DNA of 5,804 bases from JAVBMU01 sp031551755 (GTDB taxonomy: Bacteria > Actinomycetota > Actinomycetes > Actinomycetales > Cellulomonadaceae). The position numbers and the translations under genes were made by a program. The notes beneath the pieces are model-generated. The model made no database searches and had not been told where the DNA came from. It saw nothing but the letters and a program-made list of their open reading frames with translations. The DNA is taken from contig JAVBNE010000102.1 of the NCBI GenBank assembly GCA_031551755.1, positions 1 to 5,804 on the forward strand. Reading direction: 5' to 3'. Positions 5,179-5,804 of this stretch are shown here, in pieces (the first letter of the stretch is position 1; each line of letters begins with the position of its first letter).

Positions 5179-5290
5179 TCTTAAATACTGGGAGGCAGTT
5201 GCCCTAGAGAGGCGGCCTTAAATCACTCGGCCAACAGTCACCCGTCCACACCCCACACAACGGGAAGGAGGGACGTAAATAGAAGTTTTT

Positions 5291-5306
5291 TAACTCGAAT
5301 GTGTAT
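5291..5306. repeat. Target-site duplication, 3' side of SINE copy F
   Basis: TAACTCGAATGTGTAT, the partner of 5060-5075; it follows the SINE end GTAAATAGAAGTTTTT. Confidence 0.85.
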
Positions 5307-5644
5307 GTATAATGTAGTTGCAAATTAATGTAGACATTGTGATGAATATTCATATGATACCCCGTTATTGATGTTCAGTACGAAGTATACATGCACATGA
5401 GTGAGCAATTTGGTCATTGTATGCCGAGTTTTGGGAAGTTTATTACTCATAACTGCACGATTTTTTTGGTGCATACCTTACTTAGTACTCTGCAACCCAC
5501 ACTACCTAAAATTGTTAACTTTTCAACTATAAATGTCCCCGATTATTGCAATCAATACACGTTCGTAACCTGAAAAAGAATAACTAGGTGCCTGCTAGCC
5601 GAACTGCAGTCTTACACCCCCTCACCTGCCGATCTGCGATTTTT
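5307..5644. other. Unassigned spacer, no gene seen
   Basis: AT-rich. A 60-codon plus-strand frame at 5391-5573 has no recognisable motif, signal or homologue that I know and is the length expected by chance, so it is not called. Confidence 0.5.
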
Positions 5645-5736
5645 GGGGGGGGGGGGGGGGGGGGGGGCGGGGGGGGGGGCGCGGGGGGCGGGGGGGGGGG
5701 GGCGGGGGGCGGGGGCGCGGGGGCACGGGCGGGGGC
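5645..5736. repeat. G-homopolymer block (low complexity)
   Basis: Begins with 23 consecutive G (5645-5667), then runs of 11, 6, 13, 6, 5 and 5 G separated mostly by single C. It could form G-quadruplexes if real. The abrupt change from an ordinary AT-rich sequence after TTTTT makes a sequencing or assembly artefact a serious alternative. Confidence 0.9.
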
Positions 5737-5804
5737 CTAGCCACCACACAGAGGAAGAGGGAGAGGGAACGCAGCACGAGCGGAGAGAGGGGAGCAAGCA
5801 GGAG
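5737..5804. repeat. Purine-rich low-complexity tail
   Basis: Mostly A and G (for example GAGGAAGAGGGAGAGGGAAC), with no T after 5738. Together with the G block this gives 160 bases with one T. The proline-rich frame on the minus strand here is only the translation of the skewed sequence. Confidence 0.75.

Larger units (their letters stand above)
5077..5290 (+). mobile_element. tRNA-derived SINE, family 2, copy F (box B deleted)
   Basis: Same family as copy E, on the opposite strand. It begins GAGGTCCCAGTGGCCTAGCG with box A TGGCCTAGCGGGT (5087-5099). About 23 bases that carry box B in copy E are missing around 5124, where the sequence instead reads GGCTAGGCCGGCCGGCGGGG. After that it follows E closely: the T5-containing hairpin (5133-5178), CTTAAATACTGGGAGGCAGT, TGCCCTAGAGAGGCGGCCTT, AATCACTCGGCCAACAGTCA and the end GGGACGTAAATAGAAG. 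A 16-bp target-site duplication flanks it. Without box B it should be weakly transcribed or silent. Either the deletion came after insertion, or F belongs to a subfamily that lacks this segment. Confidence 0.88.

Noticed and set aside
3086..5290. Inverted repeats of about 200 bp at 3086-3320 and 5077-5290 read as terminal repeats of a DNA transposon with a 1.75-kb interior.
   Set aside because: Each repeat has its own separate flanking duplication (19 bp and 16 bp, different sequences) and an internal Pol III promoter, and the interior holds no transposase.
5391..5573. A 60-codon small protein gene.
   Set aside because: No recognisable domain, no supporting promoter or conservation visible, AT-rich context; length compatible with chance.
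5612..5797. Proline/alanine-rich protein on the minus strand.
   Set aside because: It is only the translation of the G-homopolymer block read from the other strand.

Overview
The window looks like non-coding, repeat-littered nuclear DNA from a metazoan, most likely an invertebrate. I found no intact host gene, no bacterial operon, no CRISPR array and no functional RNA gene. The reasons are: three decayed pieces of the C-terminal end of an RTE-type non-LTR retrotransposon (LINE); two different families of tRNA-derived short elements (SINEs) with RNA polymerase III box A and box B promoters, two copies of one family carrying long target-site duplications; and AT-rich spacers with no coding signal. 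I cannot name the species. Longer open frames on the strand opposite the LINEs, and all those over the SINEs, are by-products of the repeats.

Layout. 1-474 (+): 3' end of an RTE LINE copy, running off the left edge, frameshifted, ending in a (TTGA)3 tail. 755-1057 (-): a second, 5'-truncated LINE piece flanked by an 11-bp direct repeat. 1260-1484 (+): SINE family 1, copy A. 1515-1682 (+): a very degenerate family 1 copy B. 2256-2637 (-): a third LINE piece with a premature stop and no 3' tail. 2714-2752: an isolated 13-bp-arm inverted repeat. 3086-3320 (-): SINE family 2, copy E, with a 19-bp target-site duplication. 3360-3630 (+): family 1 copy C. 4109-4352 (+): family 1 copy D, followed by a small tandem repeat. 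5077-5290 (+): family 2 copy F, with a 16-bp target-site duplication. 5645-5804: a G-homopolymer block and purine-rich tail with one T in 160 bases, quite possibly a sequencing or assembly artefact. The remaining stretches are unassigned AT-rich spacer.

How the parts relate. SINEs make no protein and depend on a LINE reverse transcriptase. Both SINE families end in nearly the same short motif (ACGTTAAATA or ACGTAAATA), which suggests that one LINE mobilised both. That partner is probably not the RTE family seen here, because the RTE copies end in TTGA/TTGAC repeats instead. The best candidates for something undescribed are the two SINE families: their exact ends, a 27-base core kept in family 1, the body hairpin of family 2, and the independent loss of the box B promoter in one copy of each family.
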